NCBI RefSeq assembly: GCF_900109605.1
Contig: NZ_FOAM01000002.1
Location: 124,001 to 188,000 of the forward strand
Direction of reading: 5' to 3'
Origin: Xaviernesmea oryzae
GTDB taxonomy: Bacteria > Pseudomonadota > Alphaproteobacteria > Rhizobiales > Rhizobiaceae
DNA length: 64,000 bases
The notes beneath the pieces were generated by a model. That model was not told where the DNA came from. It worked only from the letters and a program-made list of their open reading frames with translations, and searched no databases. Every line of letters starts with the position of its first letter. Position 1 is the first letter of the stretch. Positions 19,648-27,390 of the stretch are shown here, piece after piece. A program made the translations under genes and the position numbers.

Positions 19648-22182
19648 ATGCCGCATCAGCCTGGCTATCCCCGAATTTCTCGCTGGCGGGCGCTGGTCGT
19701 CTGGCTGGTGGTGATCGCCAGCATCCTGGTTGCCGGTATCAATCTCATTCCCGCTAGCCTGATGGAAAAGGCGCCGTCCGTTCTGGCGGACCGGCGCCTT
19801 CATCTTGGGCTCGATGTGGTCGGCGGTTCCCAGCTTGGCCTGCGGATCGAGCGCGAGGCCGTGCTGGCCCAGCGGCTGCGCATTGCCGTCGACGCAGTGG
19901 GCGCCCGGCTCAAAGCCACCCGCATTGCCTACCGCGATCTCTCCGGCGCCGGCGACAGACTGTCGGTGACGATCACCGACCCGGTGCAGGTCCAGGCCGC
20001 GCTAAAGGCCTTGGCAGCGCTGACGGAAGGCGGCAGCGACCTGAAGCTGCTTCCGGCCGATGGCGCAACACTCTCCATCGAGATCACGCCGGAAGGCCTG
20101 ACCCGCCGGATTGCGGCGCTGCGCGACGACGCGCTACCGGTCCTGCGCAGGCGGCTGGCGGCCCTTGGCCTCGATGGTGGCACGGTGGCGCCACGCGGAG
20201 CGGATCGGATCGCCGTTCAGGTCCGCGGCGATGTCGATGCAGAGCGCTTGAAGACGATCCTCTCCACGCCCGGCGAACTGACCTTCCACCTGATCGATGG
20301 CTCCGTCTCCACCTCCGAGGCCGAGGCCGGCAACCTGCCGGCCGGCAGTGCTGTCTTCTATACGGCCGACGATCCGCCGGTGGGCACGCTGGTGCGCCGG
20401 CAGCCGGTGGTATCCAGCCATGACGTCAGCGCGGCGGAGGCGGTGATCGATGGCTCCGGCCATCCGGCGGTGGATCTGCATTTTTCCGAGGATGGCGCGC
20501 GGCGGCTGGCCGAAGCGACGGGCGAGGCCGCCGGCGGGCGCATCGCTGTGGCGCTGGACGGGCTGATCATCACCAAGCCGACGGTCTCGGGTGCAATCAC
20601 CGGAGGCTCCGTGCGGCTCGCGCCGGACATGACGTCGGAGGGGGCGGAAGATCTGGCCACCGTCCTGCGCGCCGGGGCGCTGCCGGCGAGCGTCGCGGTG
20701 GTGGAGGAGCGGTCTTCCGGCGCCGGCCTGCGCGCCGATGCCCTGGGCACGCTGGTTCTGGCGGGCCTTGTCGCCACCGCGCTGATCGGCGGGCTGATGG
20801 TCGGCTTTTATGGCCTGTTCGGCCTGGTCGCGACCGGCGCGGTGCTGCTCAATGTCGTGATGATCATCGCGGTGCTGACGCTGACCGGCTTGCCGCTGAC
20901 GCTTCCCGGCGTCGCCGGCATCGTTCTGACCATCGGCATGGCCGTCGACGCCAATGTGCTGATCTTCGAGCGCGTGCGCGAAGAGGCCCGTCGGCGCGGC
21001 AATGCCGTTGACGCCGTGCATTACGGTTTCCAGAACGCCTTTGCCGCCATCGTCGATGCCAATGTCACCACGCTGATGGCCGCCATCGTGCTGCTCTATC
21101 TCGGCACCGGCACGGTGCGGGGCTTTGCCGTGACCCTGGCGATCGGCATCGTCACGACCCTGTTCACCGCCTATACGGTGACCCGGATCGTGCTGGAGGC
21201 CGGCATGGGCCGGCGCGCCCTTGCCAAGGCGATTGCCGAGATCAACACCGGCTTCTTCGCGACGGCGGCGATCCGGTTCATGGCGGTGCGCAACATTGTC
21301 TTCGCCGCGCTCTCGGTGCTGTCGCTGACGAGTCTGCTGCTCCTCGCCAATCTCGGCCTCAACCTGGGAATCGATTTTTCCGGCGGTTCCGTTGTCGAAC
21401 TTTCGGCACGTCAGGGCGGGGCCGATCCCGACGATATCGAAGCCCGCCTGGAGGGCCTGAATATCGGCGATGTCAGCGTCACGCCGCTCAGCAATCCGCG
21501 TGATGTCGTCGTGCGCGTGCAGTCGCGCGACAGCGGTGACAATGCCGAGCAGACGCCCGTCATCCTCATGCGCGGCGAACTGGAGGATGACTATCAGTTC
21601 CGCCGCGTCGATGTGGTGGCGCCCGTCGTGTCGGAAAGCCTGGCCAAGGCGGCTACGATCGGGCTCGCCGTCGCGCTCTTTGCCATTCTCGCTTATGTCT
21701 GGATGCGCTTTGCCTGGCAGTTCGCGGCAGGTGCGGTGATCGCGATCCTGCATGACGTGATTCTCACCATCGGCCTGTTCACCATCACCGGCATCGAGTT
21801 CAATATGACCAGCGTGGCCGCGCTTTTGACGATCATCGGCTATTCGCTCAACGACACGATGGTGATTTACGACCGCGTGCGCAGTGTTATCAGGCGCTTC
21901 CCGATGATGCCGCTGCCCATCGCCATCGACACCGCCATCAACCAGACGCTTTCGCGTACCCTGCTGACGGCCGCGACGACCTTGCTGGCGCTTGCCGCGC
22001 TCTGCGTGTTCGGCGGCCCCTTGATCCGGCCTTTTGCCCTCGTCATGTTCTTCGGCATTGCCGCTGCCACCTTTTCCTCCATCTATGTCGCGGGGCCGGT
22101 GCTGATTCTCTTCCGCCTGACGCGGATGCGGCGCGGCGCGAGGCCGGATGCCGCTGCGGCTGACATGGCGGAAGATGCCTGA
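19648..22182 (+). CDS. secDF: SecD-SecF fused protein translocase subunit
   Basis: An RND-type, proton-motive-force-driven motor that aids Sec export. The 844-residue fusion holds a SecD half (periplasmic P1 domain about residues 45-350, then six helices with GMAVDANVLIFERVREEARR) and a SecF half (LNLGIDFSGGSVVELSA, then six helices with TIIGYSLNDTMVIYDRVRS). The conserved transmembrane Asp residues of both halves are visible in VDANV and LNDTM. The fusion matches what is common in Rhizobiales, whereas E. coli has two genes. yajC lies immediately upstream. Confidence 0.96.
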   Translation: MPHQPGYPRISRWRALVVWLVVIASILVAGINLIPASLMEKAPSVLADRRLHLGLDVVGGSQLGLRIEREAVLAQRLRIAVDAVGARLKATRIAYRDLSGAGDRLSVTITDPVQVQAALKALAALTEGGSDLKLLPADGATLSIEITPEGLTRRIAALRDDALPVLRRRLAALGLDGGTVAPRGADRIAVQVRGDVDAERLKTILSTPGELTFHLIDGSVSTSEAEAGNLPAGSAVFYTADDPPVGTLVRRQPVVSSHDVSAAEAVIDGSGHPAVDLHFSEDGARRLAEATGEAAGGRIAVALDGLIITKPTVSGAITGGSVRLAPDMTSEGAEDLATVLRAGALPASVAVVEERSSGAGLRADALGTLVLAGLVATALIGGLMVGFYGLFGLVATGAVLLNVVMIIAVLTLTGLPLTLPGVAGIVLTIGMAVDANVLIFERVREEARRRGNAVDAVHYGFQNAFAAIVDANVTTLMAAIVLLYLGTGTVRGFAVTLAIGIVTTLFTAYTVTRIVLEAGMGRRALAKAIAEINTGFFATAAIRFMAVRNIVFAALSVLSLTSLLLLANLGLNLGIDFSGGSVVELSARQGGADPDDIEARLEGLNIGDVSVTPLSNPRDVVVRVQSRDSGDNAEQTPVILMRGELEDDYQFRRVDVVAPVVSESLAKAATIGLAVALFAILAYVWMRFAWQFAAGAVIAILHDVILTIGLFTITGIEFNMTSVAALLTIIGYSLNDTMVIYDRVRSVIRRFPMMPLPIAIDTAINQTLSRTLLTAATTLLALAALCVFGGPLIRPFALVMFFGIAAATFSSIYVAGPVLILFRLTRMRRGARPDAAAADMAEDA

Positions 22183-22372
22183 CCCATTGTGTGTGGACAG
22201 GTGCTCAGCCGGCGGCGCCAGCACCTGACACCGACCTGGCCGCCCGACCAGGTCATTGACGAGACAAAGCCCATGTAAAGGGCACGGTGGCTGCAACCGC
22301 TACCGCCCATGCCGTGTTTCCAGCGCCTGCCGCCAGGCACGCGCCTGGAAAACGAAGGAAACGAGATCGCGC

Positions 22373-22759
22373 ATGAGACGTCCCCTCGAAGTCCGCAATG
22401 CACATTTTCCCGGCCGCGCGCCGATCGACAGCTATGGCAATGGCGGTTTTCGCTTCGCCGGCATGTCGCATCGCGGCTCGCTGCTTCTGCTGCCGTCGGG
22501 CATTTATGGCTGGGACGTGGAAGAAGGGCAGGCGCTCGAACCGGCACAGTTTTTCCGGATCTTCGATGAGGTCGAGCCGATCGAGTTCGTTCTCGTCGGC
22601 ACCGGAGCCGACATCCGGCCGCTGCCGGCCCCACTGCGCGCCGCCTTCCGCGCGCGCGGCATGAACAGCGACCCGATGAGCACCGGAGCCGCCGTGCGCA
22701 CCTATAACATCATGCTCGCCGAAGAGCGCCGCGTGGCGGCGGCGGTCATTGCTGTCTGA
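22373..22759 (+). CDS. Mth938-like domain (DUF498) protein
   Basis: A 128-residue soluble protein with the Mth938/NDUFAF3 fold, recognised by IDSYGNGGFRFAGMSHRGSLL, GIYGWDV, EFVLVGTGADIRPLP and GMNSDPMSTGAAVRTYNIMLAEERRVAAAVI. In mitochondria the homologue NDUFAF3 assists complex I assembly. The next gene resembles another complex I assembly factor, NDUFAF6, which makes a shared role plausible but unproven. AGGAAACGAG precedes the ATG. The stop lies 9 bp before the next start, so they form an operon, probably with secDF. Confidence 0.88.
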   Translation: MRRPLEVRNAHFPGRAPIDSYGNGGFRFAGMSHRGSLLLLPSGIYGWDVEEGQALEPAQFFRIFDEVEPIEFVLVGTGADIRPLPAPLRAAFRARGMNSDPMSTGAAVRTYNIMLAEERRVAAAVIAV

Positions 22760-22768
22760 TCCCTGATC

Positions 22769-23641
22769 ATGAGCTCCACATCCGCCGTGCAAACCTCCGA
22801 TGCCGCTCTGGAACCGAGCCTCGCCAGCTTGCGGGTCAACGACCGCGATCGCTATCTGGCCTGCCTGCTGGCGCCGGAGGCCGCGCGTCCGGCGCTGGCC
22901 GCGCTTTATGCCTTTCATGCCGAAATCGCCCGCGTGCGCGACGTGGTGCGTGAGCCGCTTCCCGGCGAGATCCGCCTGCAATGGTGGCGCGATGTGCTGG
23001 ACGACCCCTCCGGGGGGAAGGCGAGCGGCCACCCGATCGCCAAGGCGCTGCTCGAAACGATCGCCACATATCGTCTACCGGTCAGCGTCCTCCAAGATAT
23101 GATCGATGCGCGGATCTTCGACCTTTATGACGATCCCATGGAAGGCCGCCATGCGCTGGAGGGTTATGCCGGCGAGACGGCCAGTGCCCTGATCCAGCTG
23201 GCCGGCCTGGTGCTGGACCCGCAGGCGGCGGCGGGTGCTGCCGATGCGGCAGGACATGCCGGCGTTGCCCAGACCGTGGCCGGGCTGCTTCTCCTTGCGC
23301 CCATCCATCGAAGCCGGGGGCAGGTGTTCTTTCCCCTGGATCTCCTGGCGGCCACCGGGCTTGATCGCGAGGGATTTCTCCAAGGCGAGGACAAGGCGGC
23401 GCTTGGCCGCGCCGTTGATGCCATGATTGGCCTAGGGCGAGAGCATCTGGCAAAAGCCCGCCAGGCTGCGCGGGGCCTGGCGCCTAGCCTGCGGCCCGCC
23501 TTTGTCCCTGTGGCGCTGGCGCAGCCGGTCTTCGACCGGGCGGCGCATGTTGGCGCACAGCTGTTCGAACAGCCGATCACACCGCCGCAATGGCGTCGCC
23601 AGTGGCGCATGTGGCGCGCCGCCCGCAGCGGTCGCTGGTAG
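22769..23641 (+). CDS. Squalene/phytoene synthase-fold protein, NDUFAF6-like
   Basis: A 290-residue all-helical protein of the trans-isoprenyl diphosphate synthase fold. True phytoene or squalene synthases carry two Asp-rich motifs. Here the first position reads YAFHAEIARVRDVV with no DDxxD, and the second region reads APIHRSRGQVFFPLDLL. This pattern, with IRLQWWRDVL and YAGETASALIQL, is closer to mitochondrial NDUFAF6, a complex I assembly factor lacking synthase activity. I therefore doubt a carotenoid or hopanoid role despite the usual automatic name. It directly follows a Mth938 (NDUFAF3-type) gene. No terpenoid genes are nearby. Confidence 0.8.
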   Translation: MSSTSAVQTSDAALEPSLASLRVNDRDRYLACLLAPEAARPALAALYAFHAEIARVRDVVREPLPGEIRLQWWRDVLDDPSGGKASGHPIAKALLETIATYRLPVSVLQDMIDARIFDLYDDPMEGRHALEGYAGETASALIQLAGLVLDPQAAAGAADAAGHAGVAQTVAGLLLLAPIHRSRGQVFFPLDLLAATGLDREGFLQGEDKAALGRAVDAMIGLGREHLAKARQAARGLAPSLRPAFVPVALAQPVFDRAAHVGAQLFEQPITPPQWRRQWRMWRAARSGRW

Positions 23642-23810
23642 CCTTCAAGGACGGCAAAGACAGGCGAGACTGACGCAAGGCCGGTCTGGCAAATGTGCAC
23701 GATGTGTTCGGTGCTCGCGTGGCTGCGGGCCGGCGGCGTTGGCTCAAGCGCCTGCGGCCGAGGTGGCGCTAGCACCGTTGGGTGCGAGAGGAATCAGAAA
23801 GGGACATCGG

Positions 23811-24239
23811 ATGGAGTTGCCAGTCGAATGGTCCTGGCTCATCGCGCTTGGAGCGGCCTCTCTTGCCGGCCTGTTCTATCTGCGCATGAATCGGCAGGCG
23901 GAGGAGGAGCGCGCGGCGCCGGACCCTGGCAACGCCATCCTCGAATTCGGCCGGGCCTTTCCGGAGGAGGCGATTCGCGCCATTCACGCCACCGAGGACG
24001 GCGGCGCCTTTTTCGTTCGCCTCCATGACGAGCGCGTTGGCCTCATGCTGTCTCGCGGCGCGCATTATGCCTGCTATCGCTTCGAAGCCGGTCAGATCCG
24101 CCTCGATCATGCCCCCGATGCGCAAACGCTCGCGATCATCTTCACCCAGTTCGACAAGCTGAACGGGCTCTACCATTTTTCGACGAGCGAGGCCGCCGGC
24201 GACGTGTCGCTCTGGCTGCTGGGCAGCTTCCGCACCTGA
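23811..24239 (+). CDS. Hypothetical single-span membrane protein
   Basis: Product of 142 residues, not recognised by name. A transmembrane helix (WSWLIALGAASLAGLFYLRM, residues about 7-26) is followed by a soluble domain with AILEFGRAFPEEAIRAIHATEDGGAFFVRLHDERVG and a C-terminal VSLWLLGSFRT. The ATG at 23811 follows AAAGGGACATCGG; upstream in-frame sequence has no good start. It ends 91 bp from the convergent trmFO. A role cannot be assigned; its place after the NDUFAF3/6-like pair is noted without inference. Confidence 0.7.
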   Translation: MELPVEWSWLIALGAASLAGLFYLRMNRQAEEERAAPDPGNAILEFGRAFPEEAIRAIHATEDGGAFFVRLHDERVGLMLSRGAHYACYRFEAGQIRLDHAPDAQTLAIIFTQFDKLNGLYHFSTSEAAGDVSLWLLGSFRT

Positions 24240-24330
24240 TGGAGGACGGCGGCGGGCGTTGCAGCCGGACGAGCGGCGCGGACCATGCGCCACCTTTCAA
24301 ACCACAACAGCGGGCTTGCGGGCCAAACCC

Positions 24331-25779
24331 TCAGGCGGAGAGGCGCCGCTCTTCGGCGTCGGCCTTCAGGCGATCGAGCCAGGCGGCGCAATCGTTCAGC
24401 GCGCGCGCGGCCGTTGCCTGTTTCTTCGCCTGCGCCTTGTCCTTGCCGCGAAAGCGCTTGACGCCTTCCGGCTTCGTGATCGCCCCGGCTTCCAGCGGCG
24501 GGAAAAGACCGAAATTGACATTCATCGGCTGAAAGGAGCGCTTGCCCGGCTCGTCCTCGTCGGCCATCAGGTGACCGCCGGTGATATGGCCGAGCAGCGC
24601 GCCAAAGGCCGTGGTCATGGGTGGCCGGCGCAGAGGTTGGCCAAGGCGTTCGGCGGCAGCAAACCGGCCGGCAAGCAGGCCGATGCTGGCGCTTTCGACA
24701 TAGCCTTCGCAGCCGGTGATCTGACCGGCAAAGCGCAAGCCCGGCCGTCCCTTGAGCGTCAGCGTGGGGTCGAGCAAAACGGGAGAGTTGAGATAGGTGT
24801 TGCGGTGAAGGCCGCCGAGCCGTGCAAATTCGGCCTCCTGCAAGCCTGGAATCATCCGGAAGATCTCGGCCTGCGCGCCATATTTCAGCTTCGTCTGGAA
24901 GCCGACCATATTGTAGAGCGTGCCCAGCGCATTGTCCTGGCGCAGTTGCACCACGGCATAGGGCTTCACATCGGGCCTGTGCGCATTGGTGAGGCCCATC
25001 GGCTTCATAGGTCCATGGCGCAGCGTTTCGCGGCCACGCTCGGCCATCACTTCGATCGGCAGGCAGCCATCGAAATAGGGCGTGCCTTCCCATTCCTTGA
25101 AGCCGGTGCGGTCGCCATCGATCAGCGCGTCGACAAAAGCATTGTACTGCGCCTCGTCCATCGGGCAGTTGATATAATCACGCCCCGTGCCGCCGGGGCC
25201 GACCTTGTCATAGCGCGACTGGAACCAGCAGATCTCCATGTCGATCGTGTCTTTGTGCACGATCGGCGCGATGGCGTCGAAAAAGGCCAGCGCGTCCTGT
25301 CCGGTCTTCGCCTGGATAGCCGCAGCCAGCGAAGGCGCGGTCAACGGGCCGGTGGCGATAATCGCCAGATCCCAGTCATCAGGCGGAAGGTCGCTGACTT
25401 CCTCACGCGTCAGCGTGATCAGCGGATGCCTGTCGATCGCCTGCGTCACAGCTTCGGCAAAGCCATCGCGATCAACCGCCAAGGCGCCACCCGCGGGCAC
25501 CTGATGGGCATCGGCCGACGCCATGATCAGCGAACCGGCAAGGCGCATTTCGGCGTGGAGGACGCCCACCGCATTGCTGGTGGCGTCATCCGAGCGAAAG
25601 GAGTTTGAGCAGACGAGTTCGGCCAGGCTGTCGGTTTTATGCGCTTCTGTGGGGCGCACACCGCGCATTTCATGCAGGATGACCGGAATGCCGGCCTCGG
25701 CGATCTGCCAGGCGGCTTCGCTGCCGGCAAGGCCGCCACCGATCACGTGGATTGGGGATAGGGTGTCTTTATGCGTCAT
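24331..25779 (-). CDS. trmFO: Methylenetetrahydrofolate-tRNA-(uracil-5-)-methyltransferase
   Basis: A folate- and FAD-dependent enzyme that makes 5-methyluridine at position 54 of the tRNA T-loop. The 482-residue protein has the FAD-binding [26 protein letters not shown], then [19 protein letters not shown] with the conserved cysteine, and [18 protein letters not shown] plus ALFPPLE-type C-terminal blocks ([17 protein letters not shown]). The start at [12 protein letters not shown] is preferred over an upstream ATG at 25830, because GGAC and GGGA stand just before it and the Rossmann fold begins soon after. Confidence 0.95.
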   Translation of the reverse strand: MTHKDTLSPIHVIGGGLAGSEAAWQIAEAGIPVILHEMRGVRPTEAHKTDSLAELVCSNSFRSDDATSNAVGVLHAEMRLAGSLIMASADAHQVPAGGALAVDRDGFAEAVTQAIDRHPLITLTREEVSDLPPDDWDLAIIATGPLTAPSLAAAIQAKTGQDALAFFDAIAPIVHKDTIDMEICWFQSRYDKVGPGGTGRDYINCPMDEAQYNAFVDALIDGDRTGFKEWEGTPYFDGCLPIEVMAERGRETLRHGPMKPMGLTNAHRPDVKPYAVVQLRQDNALGTLYNMVGFQTKLKYGAQAEIFRMIPGLQEAEFARLGGLHRNTYLNSPVLLDPTLTLKGRPGLRFAGQITGCEGYVESASIGLLAGRFAAAERLGQPLRRPPMTTAFGALLGHITGGHLMADEDEPGKRSFQPMNVNFGLFPPLEAGAITKPEGVKRFRGKDKAQAKKQATAARALNDCAAWLDRLKADAEERRLSA

Positions 25780-25970
25780 GTCCCATGTCCTGACGCTTTG
25801 CGGCCGGAAATTCAAGCGCTCTCGCATCATTCCTGCGCGAGGGACACAGCATGAAAAGCAAATTGGGCAGCGGTGTCAGCGGTTTACACCTCTGTCAGCT
25901 AATCCGCACAGCACGTCGAGCAACGTGCGGCGTGGTGTCTTGAAGACGTTGAGGCGTTGGCGGTGGCAAA

Positions 25971-25999
25971 AACGCAGACGGCGCCCAAAGGGCGCCGTC
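25971..25999 (-). terminator. Strong terminator downstream of the DUF1127 gene
   Basis: On the minus strand GACGGCGCCC-TTT-GGGCGCCGTC forms a perfect 10-bp stem (25977-25999) followed by TGCGTTTTTGCC. It lies 170 bp beyond the DUF1127 stop, so that mRNA would have a long 3' UTR. The whole stretch 25780-26168 otherwise contains no recognisable gene, only a short GCACGT/ACGTGC inverted repeat just upstream of trmFO. Confidence 0.7.
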
Positions 26000-26168
26000 G
26001 GATCGTTCATTTGGCTGTCAGGCGTGCAGAGATCAGATTGATGCCTGAGATCTGCAGCTTCCGGCGCCGCGACCGCAGCGATGCGGGCAGCGTTAGCGGA
26101 AGGCGCGCCGGCGCTCTCGGCCAAAAGCGGCCGGGCGTCGTCAGCGCGGCGCTTGCCGCAGAGCCGGC

Positions 26169-26312
26169 TTAGCGGAAGGAGCGCGACGCGATGTTGCGGA
26201 TGTCGTAGCGGGTGATGCCGATATCCGACAGGGCATGGTTCGACAGGCCAGCCAGTTCGGCGAGCGTGCGGCGATAGTTCATCCAGTTCTTGGCGATGCG
26301 AATCGGGTTCAT
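26169..26312 (-). CDS. DUF1127 small arginine-rich protein
   Basis: A 47-residue basic protein, MNPIRIAKNWMNYRRTLAEL followed by AGLSNHALSDIGITRYDIRN and IASRSFR. The RRTLAELxxLxxxxLxDIGITRxDI core is the DUF1127 (YjiS-like) signature. Members in Agrobacterium, Brucella and Rhodobacter affect RNA turnover, phosphate and carbon metabolism or stress; the Rhodobacter CcaF1 binds RNA. GAGGA lies 7 bases before the ATG. The upstream region contains inverted repeats at 26423-26462. An anti-Shine-Dalgarno sRNA is encoded 390 bp upstream on the same strand, and DUF1127 genes are associated with such RNAs elsewhere. Confidence 0.9.
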   Translation of the reverse strand: MNPIRIAKNWMNYRRTLAELAGLSNHALSDIGITRYDIRNIASRSFR

Positions 26313-26422
26313 GGGTCAATCCTCGAAAAATGTTGCGGCATAGGCGTATCGTCGCCTTGCCCGATGAGGATCTTCTACACCTGCGCGGACTGAAGCTGCA
26401 GTGCAATCCGAAGGCATCTGCT

Positions 26423-26462
26423 ATGCAAATGTGCAAATGCATGACGCCTTTTTGTGCAAAAA
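26423..26462 (-). promoter_or_regulatory. Inverted repeats upstream of the DUF1127 gene
   Basis: ATGCA (26423-26427) and TGCAT (26438-26442) flank a ten-base spacer, and TTTTTG-TG-CAAAAA (26449-26462) is a perfect dyad next to it. They sit 110-150 bp before the DUF1127 start. LysR-type regulators of the VtlR/LsrB group control DUF1127 genes in Brucella and Agrobacterium and bind T-N11-A dyads, so an operator is plausible. The match is by general pattern only. Confidence 0.35.
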
Positions 26463-26702
26463 CGTCTGATGGCTGATTTTTGACGTGTGGCGTCAGGCGC
26501 TCAAACCTAATCTTACATTGGCTTTCCGCGACCCCTGTTTGGTCGCGCAGGGACGATTCGCCTGGCCTGGCCTTGTGCCGGTGTGCAGTGCGATCGTCGC
26601 CGGCTGCAAAGCATCGATATGCATTGTGCGGAGCTGAAAGAATCGATGCCGCGATTGACGCGGAATTTCACCAGGTGCCTCTCTCGGGACATAGCCGTGG
26701 GC

Positions 26703-26831
26703 CCAAAATGCGCGACGCCCGCTGGGGGAGGAGGTCCAGCGGGCGTCGGCTTGAGGATCGACCGGCTAGGGAGGAGGAGAGGCCGGTGATCAAGCGCGCC
26801 GCTCTTGGGAGGAGGAGAGGAAGCGGCTGCG
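26703..26831 (-). ncRNA. Anti-Shine-Dalgarno sRNA, alpha-r14/NfeR1 (cuckoo RNA) type
   Basis: On the minus strand three consecutive hairpins each expose a CCTCCTCCC-type loop. Hairpin 1 is 26798-26827 (GCCGCT/AGCGGC). Hairpin 2 is 26756-26791 (ACCGGC/GCCGGT extended by GATC/GATC across a bulge). Hairpin 3 is 26714-26747 (12-bp perfect stem GACGCCCGCTGG, loop ACCTCCTCCC), followed by GCGCATTTT, a Rho-independent terminator. The triple repeat of CUCCUCCC in loops, about 130 nt in all, is the hallmark of the alphaproteobacterial alpha-r14 family (NfeR1 in Sinorhizobium), which pairs with Shine-Dalgarno sequences of transporter mRNAs. The start near 26831 is set by the promoter just upstream. Nothing else in 26313-27118 looks like a gene. 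Confidence 0.85.
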
Positions 26832-26835
26832 TTGA

Positions 26836-26860
26836 AACGATTAGTATGGCAAAGGGTTCC
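26836..26860 (-). promoter_or_regulatory. EcfG/RpoE2-type promoter of the sRNA
   Basis: On the minus strand GGAAC (26860-26856), 16 bases, then CGTT (26839-26836) matches the general-stress ECF sigma (EcfG/RpoE2) consensus GGAAC-N16/17-CGTT exactly. Transcription would start five to eight bases further, right at the first sRNA hairpin. A competing sigma-70 reading (CATACT as -10) is weaker. Confidence 0.65.
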
Positions 26861-27078
26861 CGCGCGGTAGCGGCCTTCCGGTATGGTTGCCATGCGGTTC
26901 ATGCATGGCTTTTCGGAATGTGCCGATCGGAGCGGTCCGAGGACATGTTTTCCCCTTTGTGCAAGCCACATCGGAACTGAAGTTCAGAACGCTGTCGGCT
27001 GCGTGACGCTGCTGCCGGGCAGGGTTAGCGCTCAGCGTGAAAGAAAAGCCCGGATAACGGCGCAAAAGCCCGCCGCAG

Positions 27079-27107
27079 CTTGCATCCCGACCCCCTTTGT
27101 GACATAG
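27079..27107 (+). promoter_or_regulatory. Promoter of tRNA-Leu
   Basis: CTTGCA (27079-27084), 17 bases, then ACATAG (27102-27107) gives a rhizobial sigma-70 promoter about 12 bp before the tRNA 5' end. The -35 hexamer is identical to that of the first tRNA-Glu promoter. Confidence 0.5.
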
Positions 27108-27118
27108 GGCCCGCTCAA

Positions 27119-27203
<85 letters not shown>

Positions 27204-27390
27204 GGATTAAGGCGATGCGGTTCGGCTGGCAGGTCTCCGCTGGCCTGGCAGGTTCATGTCGTGGCACATCGTCGCCATGGCGGGAGCAGGCCGGCCTGGC
27301 ACGTCGCAGCCGCCCCTGAAGCGAAGCATGGGCCCCCTTACTCACCGATAGAGGTGGCCGGGCCCCGCAACCGAAGTGAAGGTTTTGAAC

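Noticed and set aside
20134-22296. 720-codon minus-strand frame opposite secDF
   Set aside because: Arg/Gly/His-rich shadow of a certain gene; no domain or start signal.
22769-23641. Reading this gene as a carotenoid or hopanoid synthase
   Set aside because: The first Asp-rich catalytic motif is missing and no terpenoid genes are nearby; the sequence pattern fits NDUFAF6 better.
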